Origin: Mesorhizobium terrae
GTDB lineage: Bacteria > Pseudomonadota > Alphaproteobacteria > Rhizobiales > Rhizobiaceae
Direction of reading: 5' to 3'
Assembly: GCF_008727715.1 (NCBI RefSeq)
Contig: NZ_CP044218.1
Location: 4,481,501 to 4,545,500, forward strand
Length of the DNA: 64,000 nucleotides
Made by a program: the position numbers and the translations under genes
Notes under the pieces: model-generated
Database searches by the model: none
The model's input: the letters and a program-made list of their open reading frames with translations, nothing else
Told to the model about the DNA's origin: nothing
In this document: piece by piece, positions 8,483 through 18,118 of the stretch
How positions within the stretch are numbered: position 1 is the stretch's first letter
How the letters are laid out: each line of letters starts with the position of its first letter

Positions 8483-9066
8483 CCCTTTGCTCCGATCCGG
8501 CCCTCGGTGCCGGCCCGCAGCCGTTCGATGTTGGCGCGGTGCTTGTAGAAGACGAGCACGCTCATCAGGGCGAAAGCGAGACCGTATTCAAGGTGGCCGA
8601 GGGCGAAAAGCGCGACCGGCACCACCACGCAGGCCGTCAGCGCGGCGAGCGAGGAGTAGCGGAACAGCACCGCCATCGCCAGCCAGACGGCGGCGAAGAT
8701 CAGGGCCACCTGCCAGGCGAGGCCGATCAGCACGCCGAGATAGGTGGCGACGCCCTTGCCGCCCTTGAAGCCGAGCCAGGCGGGGAAAATGTGGCCGATG
8801 AAAGCGCCGGCACCCGCCAATGCGCCGGCCTCCGCGCCATAGCGCGCGAAGATCAGCGCGGGAACGGTTCCCTTCAGCGCGTCGAGGACCAGCGTGGCCG
8901 CCGCCAGGCCCTTGTTGCCGGTGCGCAGCACGTTGGTGGCACCGATATTGCCGGAGCCGATCTTGCGGACATCACCAAGGCCCGCGGCGCGGGTGAGCAG
9001 CAATCCGAACGGGATCGAGCCGCACACATAGCCGACGATGGGCGCCAAGACCAAAATGAAAGACAT
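8479..9066 (-). CDS. plsY: Glycerol-3-phosphate acyltransferase PlsY
   Basis: The 195-residue inner-membrane protein has five predicted hydrophobic segments. It transfers the acyl group from acyl-phosphate to glycerol-3-phosphate, the first step of phospholipid synthesis. Family signatures are visible: [15 protein letters not shown] near residue 37 and [13 protein letters not shown] near 100, with IGHIFPAW just before the latter. Length is normal for the family. It lies 36 bases downstream of pyrC' and overlaps dprA by four bases. Linkage of plsY with dprA and the pyrBC' pair is common in rhizobia. Confidence 0.95.
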   Translation of the reverse strand: MSFILVLAPIVGYVCGSIPFGLLLTRAAGLGDVRKIGSGNIGATNVLRTGNKGLAAATLVLDALKGTVPALIFARYGAEAGALAGAGAFIGHIFPAWLGFKGGKGVATYLGVLIGLAWQVALIFAAVWLAMAVLFRYSSLAALTACVVVPVALFALGHLEYGLAFALMSVLVFYKHRANIERLRAGTEGRIGAKG

Positions 9067-9102
9067 AGTCCCCCCGGGGTTGCCCGCGCTTCTGGACGAG
9101 CG

Positions 9103-10389
9103 CTAGGCGGAAAACACTGTGCGGCCTGCAACCAGTGTTTGCAAGACCTTGCCCTGCAGGCGCGCGCCTTCGAAGCATGTGTTCTTGGAGCGCGAGCGGA
9201 TGCCGGCCTCGCTGACGATCCACGGTTCGTTCAGGTCGACCAGCACGAGATCGGCCGAAGCACCAGGCTTCAGCGTGCCGCCGGGCAAGCCGAACAGCCT
9301 GGCTGGCGCCGTTGACAGCACCTCGATCACCCTGAGCAGCGACAGGTCTTCATTGTGGTAGAGGCGCAAGGCCACGGCGAGCAGCGTTTCGAGGCCGACA
9401 GCGCCGGCCGCGGCATCGGCGAAGGGCAGGCGCTTGGTGTCGACGTCCTGCGGATCGTGCGAGGAGACGACGATGTCGACGGTTCCGTCCTTCAGCGCCT
9501 CGATCATCGCCTGCCTGTCCTCTTCGGCGCGCAGCGGCGGCATCAGCCGGAAGAAGGTGCGGTATTGCCCGACATCGTTTTCATTAAGCGCCAGATTGTG
9601 GATGGCGACGCCGGCCGTCACATTGGCGCCGTCCGCCTTGGCGCGTGCGATCGCCGCCGCCGACATCGCGGTGGAAATCTTGGCGGCGTGATAATTGCCC
9701 CTGGTGAGCCGGGCGAGCGCCAGATCACGCTCCAGCGGGATCAGTTCGGCTTCGCGCGGGATGCCCGAAAGGCCGAGCCAGCTGGCATAGAGCCCTTCGT
9801 TCATGACGCCGGCGGAAGCGAGGTCCACATCCTGCGTCTCATGGGCGATCACCGCGCCGAAATCGCGCGCATAGGTCAGTGCCCGGCGCATCACCAGCGC
9901 ATTGGCGATGGTGTGGCGTCCATCGGTGAAGGCGACGGCGCCTGCCTCGCGCAGCAGGCCGAATTCCGTCATCTCGCGGCCGGCAAGCCCTTTGGTGACG
10001 GCTGCCGCCGGAAAGACATTGACGCTCGCCGTATCCTTGGCCGTGCGCAGCACGAATTCGACCAGCGCGACCGTGTCGATCGCCGGGTCGGTGTCGGGCA
10101 TCATCACCAGCGAGGTAACGCCGCCGGCGGCCGCCGCCTGGCTGGCCGAGCGGATTGTCTCGCGGTGTTCGCCGCCCGGTTCGCCGATGAAGACACGAGC
10201 GTCGACCAGGCCCGGAATGATCGCCTTGCCGGCGCAGTCGATGACCTGCGCGCCTTCCGGAATGCCCTGGTTCAGCGCTGCCGCACCGGCCGCAAGAATG
10301 GTCCTGCCATCGACGATGACGGTGCCGATCTCATCGATACCGCGCGACGGATCGACGATGCGGGCGCGCTCGAAAACCGTTTTCGTCAT
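9103..10389 (-). CDS. pyrC: Dihydroorotase homologue without catalytic residues (PyrC', partner of aspartate carbamoyltransferase)
   Basis: The 428-residue protein is an amidohydrolase of the dihydroorotase family by overall sequence ([20 protein letters not shown] near 57, [11 protein letters not shown] near 96, SADLVLVDL near the end). The essential D-x-H-x-H-L-R motif reads D63-A-R65-V-F67-I-G69, so both metal-binding histidines and the substrate arginine are gone. The usual H-x-x-H metal pair is H234-A-A-K237, and the catalytic Asp of TDHAPH is replaced by S310 (SSHDPQ). This matches the inactive PyrC' proteins known in Pseudomonas, which are needed to assemble aspartate carbamoyltransferase. 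The ATG overlaps the pyrB stop (ATGA), which supports that role. An active dihydroorotase must be encoded elsewhere. Confidence 0.92.
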   Translation of the reverse strand: MTKTVFERARIVDPSRGIDEIGTVIVDGRTILAAGAAALNQGIPEGAQVIDCAGKAIIPGLVDARVFIGEPGGEHRETIRSASQAAAAGGVTSLVMMPDTDPAIDTVALVEFVLRTAKDTASVNVFPAAAVTKGLAGREMTEFGLLREAGAVAFTDGRHTIANALVMRRALTYARDFGAVIAHETQDVDLASAGVMNEGLYASWLGLSGIPREAELIPLERDLALARLTRGNYHAAKISTAMSAAAIARAKADGANVTAGVAIHNLALNENDVGQYRTFFRLMPPLRAEEDRQAMIEALKDGTVDIVVSSHDPQDVDTKRLPFADAAAGAVGLETLLAVALRLYHNEDLSLLRVIEVLSTAPARLFGLPGGTLKPGASADLVLVDLNEPWIVSEAGIRSRSKNTCFEGARLQGKVLQTLVAGRTVFSA

Positions 10390-11351
10390 GCGCCGCGGCC
10401 CTCCTGGTTGCGGCGTGGATCGAGCAAGGCCTCCATCACCGCCATGCGCACGGCGACGCCCATCTCGACCTGTTCCTGGATGACGCTTTGCGGCCCGTCC
10501 GCCACTTCCGAGGCGATCTCGACGCCGCGGTTCATCGGCCCGGGATGCATGACCAGCGCGTCGTCCTTGGCGGCCTTGAGCTTCTCGGCATCGAGGCCGA
10601 AATAGCGGAAGTATTCGCGCACCGAAGGCACGAATGCACCCTCCATGCGTTCGCGCTGCAGGCGCAGCATCATCACCACGTCGGCGTCCTTCAGCCCCTC
10701 GGCCATGGAGCGGGCAACGATGACGCCCATGCGCTCGATGCCGGAAGGAAGCAGCGTGGAAGGCGCTACGACGCGCACCTGCGCGCCCAGCGCATTGAGC
10801 AGGATGATGTTGGAACGGGCGACGCGCGAATGCAGGATATCGCCGCAGATCGCCACGATCAGCTTCGACAACGGCCCTTTGGCGCGGCGGATGGTAAGCG
10901 CGTCGAGCAGCGCCTGGGTGGGGTGTTCATGCGTGCCGTCGCCGGCATTGACCACCGAGCAGCCGACCTTTTGGGCGAGCAGGGCGGCGGCACCCGCCGA
11001 CTGGTGGCGAATGATCAGGATGTCCGGCCGCATGGCGTTCAGCGTGATCGCGGTGTCGATCAGCGTTTCGCCCTTCTTCACCGAGGACGAGGCGACCGAC
11101 ATGTTCATGACGTCGGCGCCAAGCCGTTTGCCTGCCAGTTCGAAGGACGACTGCGTGCGCGTCGAGGCTTCGTAGAACAGGTTGATCTGGGTGCGCCCGC
11201 GCAGGGTCGAGGTCTTCTTCTCGGACTGGCGCGAAATCGCCACGGCACGGTCGGCGCGGTCCAGAAGCAGTTCGATGTCGGCGGGAGAAAGGTCGCTGAT
11301 GCCCAGGAGGTGGCGGTGCGGATACAGCGGAAGGGACGAAGCGTCGGTCAT
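10386..11351 (-). CDS. pyrB: Aspartate carbamoyltransferase catalytic chain
   Basis: The 321-residue enzyme condenses carbamoyl phosphate and aspartate in pyrimidine synthesis. The carbamoyl-phosphate loop is clear ([20 protein letters not shown] near residue 55), as are [31 protein letters not shown] and the C-terminal [12 protein letters not shown]. It is the first gene of a minus-strand operon, followed with a four-base overlap by the inactive dihydroorotase homologue. No pyrI regulatory chain is nearby. This fits the class of enzyme in which PyrC' replaces other structural partners. A GC-rich stem-loop lies 20 bases upstream of the start. Confidence 0.96.
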   Translation of the reverse strand: MTDASSLPLYPHRHLLGISDLSPADIELLLDRADRAVAISRQSEKKTSTLRGRTQINLFYEASTRTQSSFELAGKRLGADVMNMSVASSSVKKGETLIDTAITLNAMRPDILIIRHQSAGAAALLAQKVGCSVVNAGDGTHEHPTQALLDALTIRRAKGPLSKLIVAICGDILHSRVARSNIILLNALGAQVRVVAPSTLLPSGIERMGVIVARSMAEGLKDADVVMMLRLQRERMEGAFVPSVREYFRYFGLDAEKLKAAKDDALVMHPGPMNRGVEIASEVADGPQSVIQEQVEMGVAVRMAVMEALLDPRRNQEGRGA

Positions 11352-11370
11352 CTCAAGGGGGTGCTATAGG

Positions 11371-11399
11371 GCGGGCGCGTTCCCCCCGCAAGCGCCCGC
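11371..11399 (-). promoter_or_regulatory. GC-rich stem-loop in the pyrB 5' leader
   Basis: GCGGGCGC (11371-11378) and GCGCCCGC (11392-11399) form a perfect 8-bp inverted repeat around a 13-base loop, ending 20 bases before the pyrB start codon on the minus strand. It could affect pyrB translation or be part of an attenuator, but no U-tract follows it and no leader peptide was identified. This is an observation only. Confidence 0.3.
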
Positions 11400-11522
11400 T
11401 TCGGATAGAGTGGCTATCCACCGGTATTTTCGTCGCGCGCGGGCGGCACCTCCGTTATAAACCGGCGGACGGTCCGGGATTCGAGCATCGGGCGCCGTTG
11501 GAACCGGAATGAAAGGGAACGC

Positions 11523-13154
11523 GTGGCCGACGACGTGATGAACCAGCCGCCGCCGCTCGCCGGCGGAAATGCCTGGCGAGGCGACCCGCTGCTGATTCAG
11601 CTGGCCGAGCGCTTTTCCGAACCCGTGCGCAAGGATCTCGACGGGCTGGGCCGCTTCGTGCTGACGCAGGAGGCGCAGGATCTCGCTCGCCTCGCCAACA
11701 CCGACACGCCGAAATTGCGGACGCATGACCGGCAGGGCAAACGCATCGACCTGGTCGAGTTCCACCCTGCCTATCATGCCCTGATGCGCCGCTCGGTCGC
11801 CAACGGGTTGCATTCCTCTGTCTGGGAAAACGGCGAGGCCGAGATCGGCCGCCGCCATCAGGTGCGCGCCGCGCGCTTCTATCTGACGGCAGAGCTCGAG
11901 ACTGGCCATCTTTGCCCGATCACCATGACCAACGCCTCGCTGGCCGCCTTGATGGCCAACCCGAAGATTTTCCGGGAGTGGGCGCCGCGGGTGACGACGC
12001 GCAAATACGACCAGGCGCAAAAGCCGCCGGTGGAAAAGGCTGGGCTGACGCTCGGCATGGGCATGACCGAGAAGCAGGGCGGCACGGATGTGCGTGCCAA
12101 CACGACAAAGGCCGAGCGCGCCGGTTCCAGCGGCTTTTATCGCCTCACCGGGCACAAATGGTTCATGTCGGCGCCGATGTCGGATGCGTTCCTGGTGCTC
12201 GGGCAAGCGTCGGAAGGTCTGTCGTGCTTCCTGGTGCCGCGCATCCTTGGCGATGGTTCGGGCAACGGGTTCCGTTTCCAGCGTCTCAAGGACAAACTCG
12301 GCAACCGTTCCAATGCCTCGTCGGAAGTGGAGTTCGAAAACGCCATCGGCGAGATGGTGGGCGAGCCTGGCCACGGCATCAAGACGATCATGGATATGGT
12401 CACGCTGACCAGGCTGGATTGTGCGGTAGCCTCCGCAGCGCTCATGCGGGCAGGGCTGGCGGAGGCGGTTCACCATTGCCGCTATCGCAAGGTGTTCGGT
12501 GCGAACCTGATCGACCAGCCCTTAATGCAGCGCGTTCTGGCCGACATGGCGCTGGACGTCGCCGCCGCCACGGCGCTGTCGTTCCGCCTGGCGCGTTCCT
12601 TCGACGAGGCCGCCGCCGATCGCGGCGAGGCGGCCTTTGCCCGCGCCATGACCCCGGTGGTGAAATACTGGGTCTGCAAGATCGCGCCGCCGCTGCTCTA
12701 CGAGGCGATGGAATGCCTCGGCGGCAATGGCTATGTCGAGGAGGCGCCGCTGGCGCGCTATTATCGCGAGGCGCCGGTCAACGCGATCTGGGAAGGGTCC
12801 GGCAACGTTATGGCGCTGGACGTGCTGCGTGTCGTCAGCCGGGCGCCGGCGCTCTTCGAGGAGGTTCTCGCCGGTATCGACCGCGACCTCGGCGCCAATG
12901 GGCGTGGCACGATCAGTGTCCTGAAGGCGGCCATGCAAGTGGCTTCGACCGACGAAGGCTCAGCCCGGATTTTGACGGAACAGCTGGCGCTGGCGGCGGC
13001 CGCGGCGGAGTTGAAGCGGCTGGGGGCAGGGCGCATCGCCGATGCCTTCATCGAAACGCGGCTGGCCGGCCAATGGCGTAACACCTATGGCATGCTGGAT
13101 TCGCGCCACGACGCCCGCATGATCCTGGACACGCTCTATCCGGAGACGAACTAG
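11523..13154 (+). CDS. aidB: AidB-like acyl-CoA dehydrogenase
   Basis: The protein has 543 residues, the size of E. coli AidB (about 541) rather than of a typical 380-residue acyl-CoA dehydrogenase. It has the extra N-terminal domain, the flavin-binding core (MGMTEKQGGTDVRANTT near 180, YRLTGHKWFMSAPMSDAFL near 202) and the C-terminal helical domain (AMECLGGNGYVEEAPLARYY, VNAIWEGSGNVMALDVLR). AidB is a flavoprotein of the adaptive response to alkylating agents in E. coli; its physiological substrate is not settled. GTG at 11523 follows AAAGGGAA at a suitable distance; ATG at 11538 is an alternative. It is transcribed away from pyrB. Confidence 0.88.
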   Translation: MADDVMNQPPPLAGGNAWRGDPLLIQLAERFSEPVRKDLDGLGRFVLTQEAQDLARLANTDTPKLRTHDRQGKRIDLVEFHPAYHALMRRSVANGLHSSVWENGEAEIGRRHQVRAARFYLTAELETGHLCPITMTNASLAALMANPKIFREWAPRVTTRKYDQAQKPPVEKAGLTLGMGMTEKQGGTDVRANTTKAERAGSSGFYRLTGHKWFMSAPMSDAFLVLGQASEGLSCFLVPRILGDGSGNGFRFQRLKDKLGNRSNASSEVEFENAIGEMVGEPGHGIKTIMDMVTLTRLDCAVASAALMRAGLAEAVHHCRYRKVFGANLIDQPLMQRVLADMALDVAAATALSFRLARSFDEAAADRGEAAFARAMTPVVKYWVCKIAPPLLYEAMECLGGNGYVEEAPLARYYREAPVNAIWEGSGNVMALDVLRVVSRAPALFEEVLAGIDRDLGANGRGTISVLKAAMQVASTDEGSARILTEQLALAAAAAELKRLGAGRIADAFIETRLAGQWRNTYGMLDSRHDARMILDTLYPETN

Positions 13155-13170
13155 CACCGATCGAGCCTTC

Positions 13171-13246
13171 CCTTCTCCCCTTGTGGGAGAAGGTGCCTGA
13201 GCCCGGCGGCAAAGCCGCCGCTGGCGAAGGCGGATGAGGGGTGTTG
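13171..13246 (+). repeat. Palindromic intergenic repeat element, copy 1
   Basis: The element is about 76 bases long. It starts with the palindrome CCTTCTCCCC-TTGT-GGGAGAAGG (13171-13193), contains a second hairpin GGCGGC-AAA-GCCGCC (13205-13219) and ends GGATGAGGGGTG. An inverted second copy lies 75 bases downstream. It is typical of short non-coding mosaic repeats scattered between genes in rhizobia. The stretch 13155-13597 holds these two copies and no gene. Confidence 0.75.
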
Positions 13247-13320
13247 GACGGAGTGTTACTTCGCAGGATGCGAAGTGGGTTTTGACGGGTGCTAGTTCCG
13301 AAACGCCTCGTTTCCTCCAG

Positions 13321-13397
13321 CACCCCTCATCCGACCTCGCCTTCGACGGCGGCTTTGCCGCCGGGGCTCGGCCACCTTCTCCCGCAAGGGGAGAAGG
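13321..13397 (-). repeat. Palindromic intergenic repeat element, copy 2, inverted
   Basis: This is a reverse-oriented copy of the element at 13171-13246. It begins CACCCCTCATCCG, contains GGCGGC-TTT-GCCGCC and ends CCTTCTCCC-GCAA-GGGGAGAAGG (13375-13397). The two copies differ at several positions and are separated by about 75 bases. Together they could fold into one large hairpin between aidB and the DUF6105-like gene and might act as a transcription stop. Confidence 0.75.
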
Positions 13398-13597
13398 TAA
13401 GGGGCCCTGCCTGTTAACCTTAACAAATGGTTTCCATTGCAGCGCGGGGCGACAAGCCCCACTGTCTTTTCCCACGATAGGAAGACCATGCGCCGCGTTC
13501 CGCAACCATTCAAAGGCCAGAACAGAACCGCCCATTGGGCGGTTATGGTTAAGGCGTATGCGGGATTCCGGCGTCGAGCAGCCGGAAAGGTGGGCTG

Positions 13598-13939
13598 ATG
13601 CGCACCTTGCTGCTGCTTTGGATCACGCCGCTCGTACTTTTCTGGGGCTGGTACTTCCTGTCGCTCAACGACATGAACTTTGGCTATGTGATGCTGAGCC
13701 GCCAGCTGCACGACATGGTCTTCCAGCTCTACGGGGAGATCCTCGGCATCGATCCGGCCATCATTCCCGGCATGGTCGCCAGGGCATGTGTTTTCGATAG
13801 TTTCCTCGTGGCCGGCATCATCGCCTTCCGCCGGCGCAAGAAGATCGCGGCATGGTGGCGCGGCAGGGCTGCCGCGCGAGACAGCGCCAAGCGGGTCAGC
13901 TCAATGCTCGAAGGCGGTCCAAGGCTCCCTGCAGAATAA
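13598..13939 (+). CDS. Small membrane protein, DUF6105-like
   Basis: The protein has 113 residues. It opens with a hydrophobic helix ([20 protein letters not shown]), has a conserved-looking central part ([36 protein letters not shown]), a second hydrophobic helix (FLVAGIIAF) and a basic cytoplasmic tail ([20 protein letters not shown]). It resembles an uncharacterised membrane family of Rhizobiales; I recall it as DUF6105 but cannot confirm this here. Function is unknown. Its 3' end overlaps the 3' end of ruvX on the other strand by 44 bases. Confidence 0.75.
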   Translation: MRTLLLLWITPLVLFWGWYFLSLNDMNFGYVMLSRQLHDMVFQLYGEILGIDPAIIPGMVARACVFDSFLVAGIIAFRRRKKIAAWWRGRAAARDSAKRVSSMLEGGPRLPAE

Positions 13940-14363
13940 AGGCGGCTGCCGCCGAATCGATGCGCGTTTCGCGCTTGCGGCGCGACACATCCATTTCCAA
14001 GAGCGCGCGTTCGGCGGCGACCGTGGACAGCCGCTCGTCCCACAAAATGAAGGGCAGCGGGCTGAGCGGCGCCATGTTGCGCACGAAGGCACGGGATTTC
14101 TGCGCGCGAGGCCCCTCGGAACCATCCATGTTGATCGGCAGGCCGATGACGATGGCCGCGACATTCTCCTTGCCGAGAAGCGTGAGCAGCGCGGCGGCAT
14201 CGAGCGAGAACTTCTTGCGCATGATGACCGGGCGTGGATGCGCGAAGGACTGGCCTCGGTCCGACACCGCCACTCCGATGGTCTTGTCGCCGAGGTCGAT
14301 GCCGGCCAGTGTACCGCCCGAGGCCAGCAGGGGAGGCACGTCTTCGATTGCGATTATACCCAA
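13896..14363 (-). CDS. ruvX: Putative Holliday junction resolvase / pre-16S rRNA nuclease YqgF (RuvX)
   Basis: TTG at 14363 follows AAGGAA at five bases and gives a 155-residue protein of normal family length; no better ATG fits. The RNase H-like fold shows its acidic residues: [50 protein letters not shown] and the late [10 protein letters not shown]. In E. coli YqgF takes part in maturing the 5' end of 16S rRNA; the Holliday junction role was proposed from structure. It is transcribed divergently from the UPF0173 gene with 67 bases between them. Confidence 0.9.
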   Translation of the reverse strand: MGIIAIEDVPPLLASGGTLAGIDLGDKTIGVAVSDRGQSFAHPRPVIMRKKFSLDAAALLTLLGKENVAAIVIGLPINMDGSEGPRAQKSRAFVRNMAPLSPLPFILWDERLSTVAAERALLEMDVSRRKRETRIDSAAAAFILQGALDRLRALS

Positions 14364-14430
14364 GTGCTTTCCTTTGACTTGACCCGCTGCCGTTCTATCT
14401 TCCTGTTTTCGCAAAATCGAGGAGCAGTAG

Positions 14431-15138
14431 ATGAAACTCACCTGGTACGGGCACTCGGCGTTTCGGGTCGAGGCGGGCGATGCGACGATCCTGATCGATC
14501 CCTTCCTGGTGGGCAACCCGTCCTGGGGCGGCGGTTGGGAAGGCGTCGCCGACGGCGTCACCCATGTCCTGCTCACCCATGGCCATGACGACCATGTCGG
14601 CAGCGCCGCCGACATCCTGAAGAAGAGCGGCGCCATGCTGGTCGCCAATTTCGAGATCTGCATGTTCCTGGTCGGCAAGGGCGTTTCTGCTGACAAGATC
14701 AATCCCGGCAATATCGGCGGCACCGTCGATTGCGGCGGCTTCACCACCACCTTCGTGCAGGCGCTGCATTCCTCGTCGCTGTCGGGCGAGGGCGGCACCA
14801 ACACCTATATGGGCAATCCCGGCGGGCTGATCCTGCATTTCCCCGACGACGAGACGCTCTATCACATGGGCGACACCGATATCTTCTCCGACATGGCGCT
14901 GATCAACGAATTGCATCAGCCGAAGATCGGCCTGGTGCCGATCGGCGACCGTTTCACAATGGGCGGTGCGGTGGCGGCCCTTGCCTGCCGGCGCTTCTTC
15001 AAGTTCGACACGGTCGTGCCATGCCACTTCGGCACTTTCCCGGTCATCGACCAGTCGGCCGACAAGTTCGTTGCCGGCATGGAGGGGACTGGTACGAAAG
15101 TGGCGTTGCCGAAGGTTGGCGAGACGATCTCGCTCTAG
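14431..15138 (+). CDS. Metal-dependent hydrolase, UPF0173 family (metallo-beta-lactamase fold)
   Basis: The 235-residue protein has the compact metallo-beta-lactamase fold of the UPF0173 family: [14 protein letters not shown] at the start, [13 protein letters not shown] near 27, and the metal motif [12 protein letters not shown] near 48-59. Later ligands appear in [12 protein letters not shown] and at VPCHFGTFP near residue 195. The substrate is unknown. It is followed 96 bases later by gatC on the same strand. Confidence 0.92.
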   Translation: MKLTWYGHSAFRVEAGDATILIDPFLVGNPSWGGGWEGVADGVTHVLLTHGHDDHVGSAADILKKSGAMLVANFEICMFLVGKGVSADKINPGNIGGTVDCGGFTTTFVQALHSSSLSGEGGTNTYMGNPGGLILHFPDDETLYHMGDTDIFSDMALINELHQPKIGLVPIGDRFTMGGAVAALACRRFFKFDTVVPCHFGTFPVIDQSADKFVAGMEGTGTKVALPKVGETISL

Positions 15139-15234
15139 GCGCGGTGCCGGCGGTTAGCGCCGTTCGAGGTTGCGCGCGGCGCGGCGCGCGGTTATAGCCG
15201 CTTGATCTTTTCCGACACGATTGCCGAGGCTTCC

Positions 15235-15522
15235 ATGTCCGTCGACATTAAGACCGTCAAGCGCGTCGCGCACCTTGCCCGCATCGCTGTGGACGAGGAG
15301 GACGCGGCCCGCATGACTGGCGAGCTCAACACCATTCTCGGCTTCGTCGAGCAGCTGAACGAGGTCGATGTTACCGGGATCGAGCCGATGACTTCGGTGA
15401 CGCCGATGGCGATGAGGAAGCGCGAGGACGTCGTCACCGACGGCAACAAGGCCGCCGATATCGTCGCCAACGCACCGGCGACCGAAGAGAACTTTTTCCT
15501 CGTGCCGAAGGTGGTGGAATAG
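15235..15522 (+). CDS. gatC: Aspartyl/glutamyl-tRNA amidotransferase subunit C
   Basis: The protein has 95 residues from the ATG at 15235. An upstream ATG at 15202 would add 11 residues that do not look like GatC. The family pattern is complete: [45 protein letters not shown] and the terminal [11 protein letters not shown]. GatC stabilises GatA and helps form Gln-tRNA or Asn-tRNA from misacylated precursors. It lies just upstream of gatA; gatB is not in the window. Confidence 0.95.
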   Translation: MSVDIKTVKRVAHLARIAVDEEDAARMTGELNTILGFVEQLNEVDVTGIEPMTSVTPMAMRKREDVVTDGNKAADIVANAPATEENFFLVPKVVE

Positions 15523-15602
15523 CGTCGCGGCTTTTCTGCCTGCAATGCGGTTCCGAAAACCTTGTCCCGGCCATTCGCGATTTATGAAATGAAGTTTGCC
15601 CG

Positions 15603-17168
15603 ATGAGTGATCTGACCAGACTGACCATAGCCGAAGCACGCGCCAAGCTGCGGGCGAAGGAATTCTCCGCCGGCGAGATCACCGATGCGTATCTCAGCGC
15701 GATCGACCAGGCCAATCCCGTGATCAACGCCTATGTCGCGGTCACCCACGACAAGGCACGTGACATGGCCAAGGCCTCCGACGCCAAGCTCGCCAGGGGC
15801 GAGGGCGGGGCGCTGGAAGGCATTCCGCTCGGCATCAAGGACCTGTTCGCCACAGAAGGCGTGCACACGCAGGCTTGCAGCCATGTGCTGGACGGTTTCA
15901 AGCCGCATTATGAATCGACTGTCAGCGCCAATCTGTGGGCCGACGGCGCGGTCATGCTCGGCAAGCTCAACATGGACGAATTCGCCATGGGCTCGTCCAA
16001 CGAGACGTCCTATTATGGCCCTGTGATCAATCCGTGGCGCCGATCGAGCGTCCAGACCACCGTCACCCCGACCTTCCATGACGGCGGCGTCGGTTTCGTG
16101 AAGCCTGGTGGCGTCAAGGAAAACCGCACCTACGACAACATGCAGCTGGTTCCCGGCGGTTCGTCCGGCGGTTCGGCTGCGGCCGTCTCAGCCTTCCTGT
16201 GCGCCGGTGCCACCGCCACCGACACCGGCGGCTCGATCCGCCAGCCGGCCGCATTCACCGGAACCGTCGGCATCAAGCCGACCTATGGCCGCGTCTCGCG
16301 CTGGGGCACTGTTGCCTTCGCTTCGTCGCTCGACCAGGCCGGGCCGATCGCCCGTGACGTGCGCGACGCCGCCATCCTGTTAAAATCCATGGCCTCGGTC
16401 GATGCGAAGGACACAACCTCCGTTGATCGTCCGGTGCCGGACTACGAGGCGGCGCTCGGCCGTTCGATCAAGGGCATGAAGATCGGCATTCCGAAGGAAT
16501 ACCGCGTCGACGGCATGCCGGGAGAGATCGAGGCGCTGTGGCAGCAGGGCATCGCATGGCTGAAGGAGGCGGGTGCCGAGATCGTCGACATCTCGCTTCC
16601 GCACACCAAATACGCGCTGCCGGCCTATTACATCGTGGCGCCGGCCGAGGCGTCGTCGAACCTCGCCCGTTATGACGGCGTGCGCTACGGCCTGCGCGTT
16701 CCGGGCAAGGACATCGTCGACATGTATGAAAAGACCCGTGCCGCCGGTTTCGGCCGCGAGGTCAAGCGCCGCATCATGATCGGCACCTACGTGCTGTCGG
16801 CGGGTTATTACGACGCCTACTACCTGCAGGCGCAGAAGGTGCGCACGCTGATCAAGAAGGATTTCGAGGATGCCTTCGCCGCCGGCGTCGACGTCATCCT
16901 GACGCCGGCGACGCCGTCGGCCGCCTTTGGCGTGGCCGATCAGGACATGGCCGCTGACCCGGTGAAGATGTATCTGAACGACATTTTCACGGTCACCGTG
17001 AACATGGCCGGCCTGCCGGGCATTGCCGTGCCCGCCGGCCTCGACCAGCACGGCCTGCCGCTCGGCCTGCAGCTCATCGGCCGCCCGTTCGACGAGGAAA
17101 CCCTGTTCCAGACCGCGCATGTCATCGAAAAGGCCGCGGGCGGATTCCAGCCGGAGAAGTGGTGGTAA
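15603..17168 (+). CDS. gatA: Aspartyl/glutamyl-tRNA amidotransferase subunit A, with an internal insertion
   Basis: The 521-residue amidase subunit releases ammonia from glutamine for tRNA transamidation. The Ser-cisSer-Lys triad is visible: Lys79 in [11 protein letters not shown], cis-Ser187 in [12 protein letters not shown] and nucleophile Ser211 in [13 protein letters not shown]. Between NPWRR (near 147) and LVPGGSSGG (near 182) there is about 30 residues of extra sequence (beginning [15 protein letters not shown]), where most GatA proteins have only a few. This makes the protein longer than the usual 485-495 residues. The frame is intact and the insertion sits on the substrate side of the active-site loop. 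Confidence 0.95.
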   Translation: MSDLTRLTIAEARAKLRAKEFSAGEITDAYLSAIDQANPVINAYVAVTHDKARDMAKASDAKLARGEGGALEGIPLGIKDLFATEGVHTQACSHVLDGFKPHYESTVSANLWADGAVMLGKLNMDEFAMGSSNETSYYGPVINPWRRSSVQTTVTPTFHDGGVGFVKPGGVKENRTYDNMQLVPGGSSGGSAAAVSAFLCAGATATDTGGSIRQPAAFTGTVGIKPTYGRVSRWGTVAFASSLDQAGPIARDVRDAAILLKSMASVDAKDTTSVDRPVPDYEAALGRSIKGMKIGIPKEYRVDGMPGEIEALWQQGIAWLKEAGAEIVDISLPHTKYALPAYYIVAPAEASSNLARYDGVRYGLRVPGKDIVDMYEKTRAAGFGREVKRRIMIGTYVLSAGYYDAYYLQAQKVRTLIKKDFEDAFAAGVDVILTPATPSAAFGVADQDMAADPVKMYLNDIFTVTVNMAGLPGIAVPAGLDQHGLPLGLQLIGRPFDEETLFQTAHVIEKAAGGFQPEKWW

Positions 17169-17323
17169 CGGTTTGCTTGGCTGCCGCGTTCACGTCATGC
17201 GCGCGACAGCCCGCAGTTTTGCCCGAATTCTGCTGAAATCGTGAACCGGTAGGCGGCCGATCCCGTCGAGGTGACGGGATCGCACCACCGCTCGGATGTG
17301 GGCAACAGCCACGGGACGGATCG

Positions 17324-18118
17324 ATGTTCTTCCTTCTTTCCAAAGTGTTCTGGTTCTTTGCTCAGCCCTTGAACCTGGCGATTGTCCTGCTTTTGGCGGG
17401 CCTGCTCGCGGGCTTCTTCGGTTTGCGCAGGCTGCAGCGGGCGGGCACGGTTGTCGCGGTCCTGGTGCTCGTGCTTTCGGTCTGGACCTCGTTTGGCGCC
17501 ATCATCATCGAGCCGTTGCAGGCGCGCTACCAGCGCCCGGCAGCACCTGGCCAGGTTGCCGGCATCGTCGTGCTGGGCGGTGGCATGGAGGGGGCGATCA
17601 ACCTCGCGCGCGGCGGCTATGAGCTCAGCACGGCGGGCGATCGTTTCGTCGAGACGGCGATCCTCGCCCGCCGCTATCCCGACGCCAAGGTCGTCGTCTC
17701 GGGCGGTGCCGGCGAACTGATCCTGGAAGGCGAAGGCGACGCCGTCACCGCCGAGCGGCTGCTGACGGCGCTCGGCGTGGCCAAGGAACGCCTCGTTCTT
17801 GAGACCGAATCGCGAAACACCTACGAAAACGCCGTCTTCACCCGCAAGCTGGTGACGCCCAAGCCCGGCGAAACCTGGCTTCTGGTGACCTCGGCCTTCC
17901 ACATGCCCCGTTCCAAGGCGCTGTTCGACAAGGCGGGATTCCCGACCGTGCCCTGGCCGGTCGACTACCGCACATCCGGCAAGGAAGGCGTCGGCCTGTT
18001 CACGGACAACGCGATCGACGCGCTGGAGACGACGACGGTCGCCGCCAAGGAGTGGATCGGGCTTTTCGCCTACTGGCTGACCGGAAAGATCGATCAGCCG
18101 TTCCCGGGGCCGGCCTGA
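17324..18118 (+). CDS. YdcF family protein (DUF218, ElyC/SanA-like)
   Basis: The 264-residue protein has two N-terminal membrane helices (FWFFAQPLNLAIVLLLAGLL and VVAVLVLVLSVWTSFGAII), then a DUF218 domain. The domain shows IVVLGGGMEGA near residue 81, KVVVSGGAGE, ESRNTYENAVFTRKL and VTSAFHMPRSKALF. Members such as ElyC affect envelope integrity and lipid-carrier or peptidoglycan metabolism in E. coli, but the biochemical function is not settled. Its 3' end overlaps the DUF599 gene on the other strand by 25 bases. Confidence 0.9.
   Translation: MFFLLSKVFWFFAQPLNLAIVLLLAGLLAGFFGLRRLQRAGTVVAVLVLVLSVWTSFGAIIIEPLQARYQRPAAPGQVAGIVVLGGGMEGAINLARGGYELSTAGDRFVETAILARRYPDAKVVVSGGAGELILEGEGDAVTAERLLTALGVAKERLVLETESRNTYENAVFTRKLVTPKPGETWLLVTSAFHMPRSKALFDKAGFPTVPWPVDYRTSGKEGVGLFTDNAIDALETTTVAAKEWIGLFAYWLTGKIDQPFPGPA

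Noticed and set aside
13155..13597. CRISPR array or integrase attachment sites in the repeat-rich gap
   Set aside because: There are only two copies, in opposite orientation, with internal palindromes and no spacers or nearby integrase gene.
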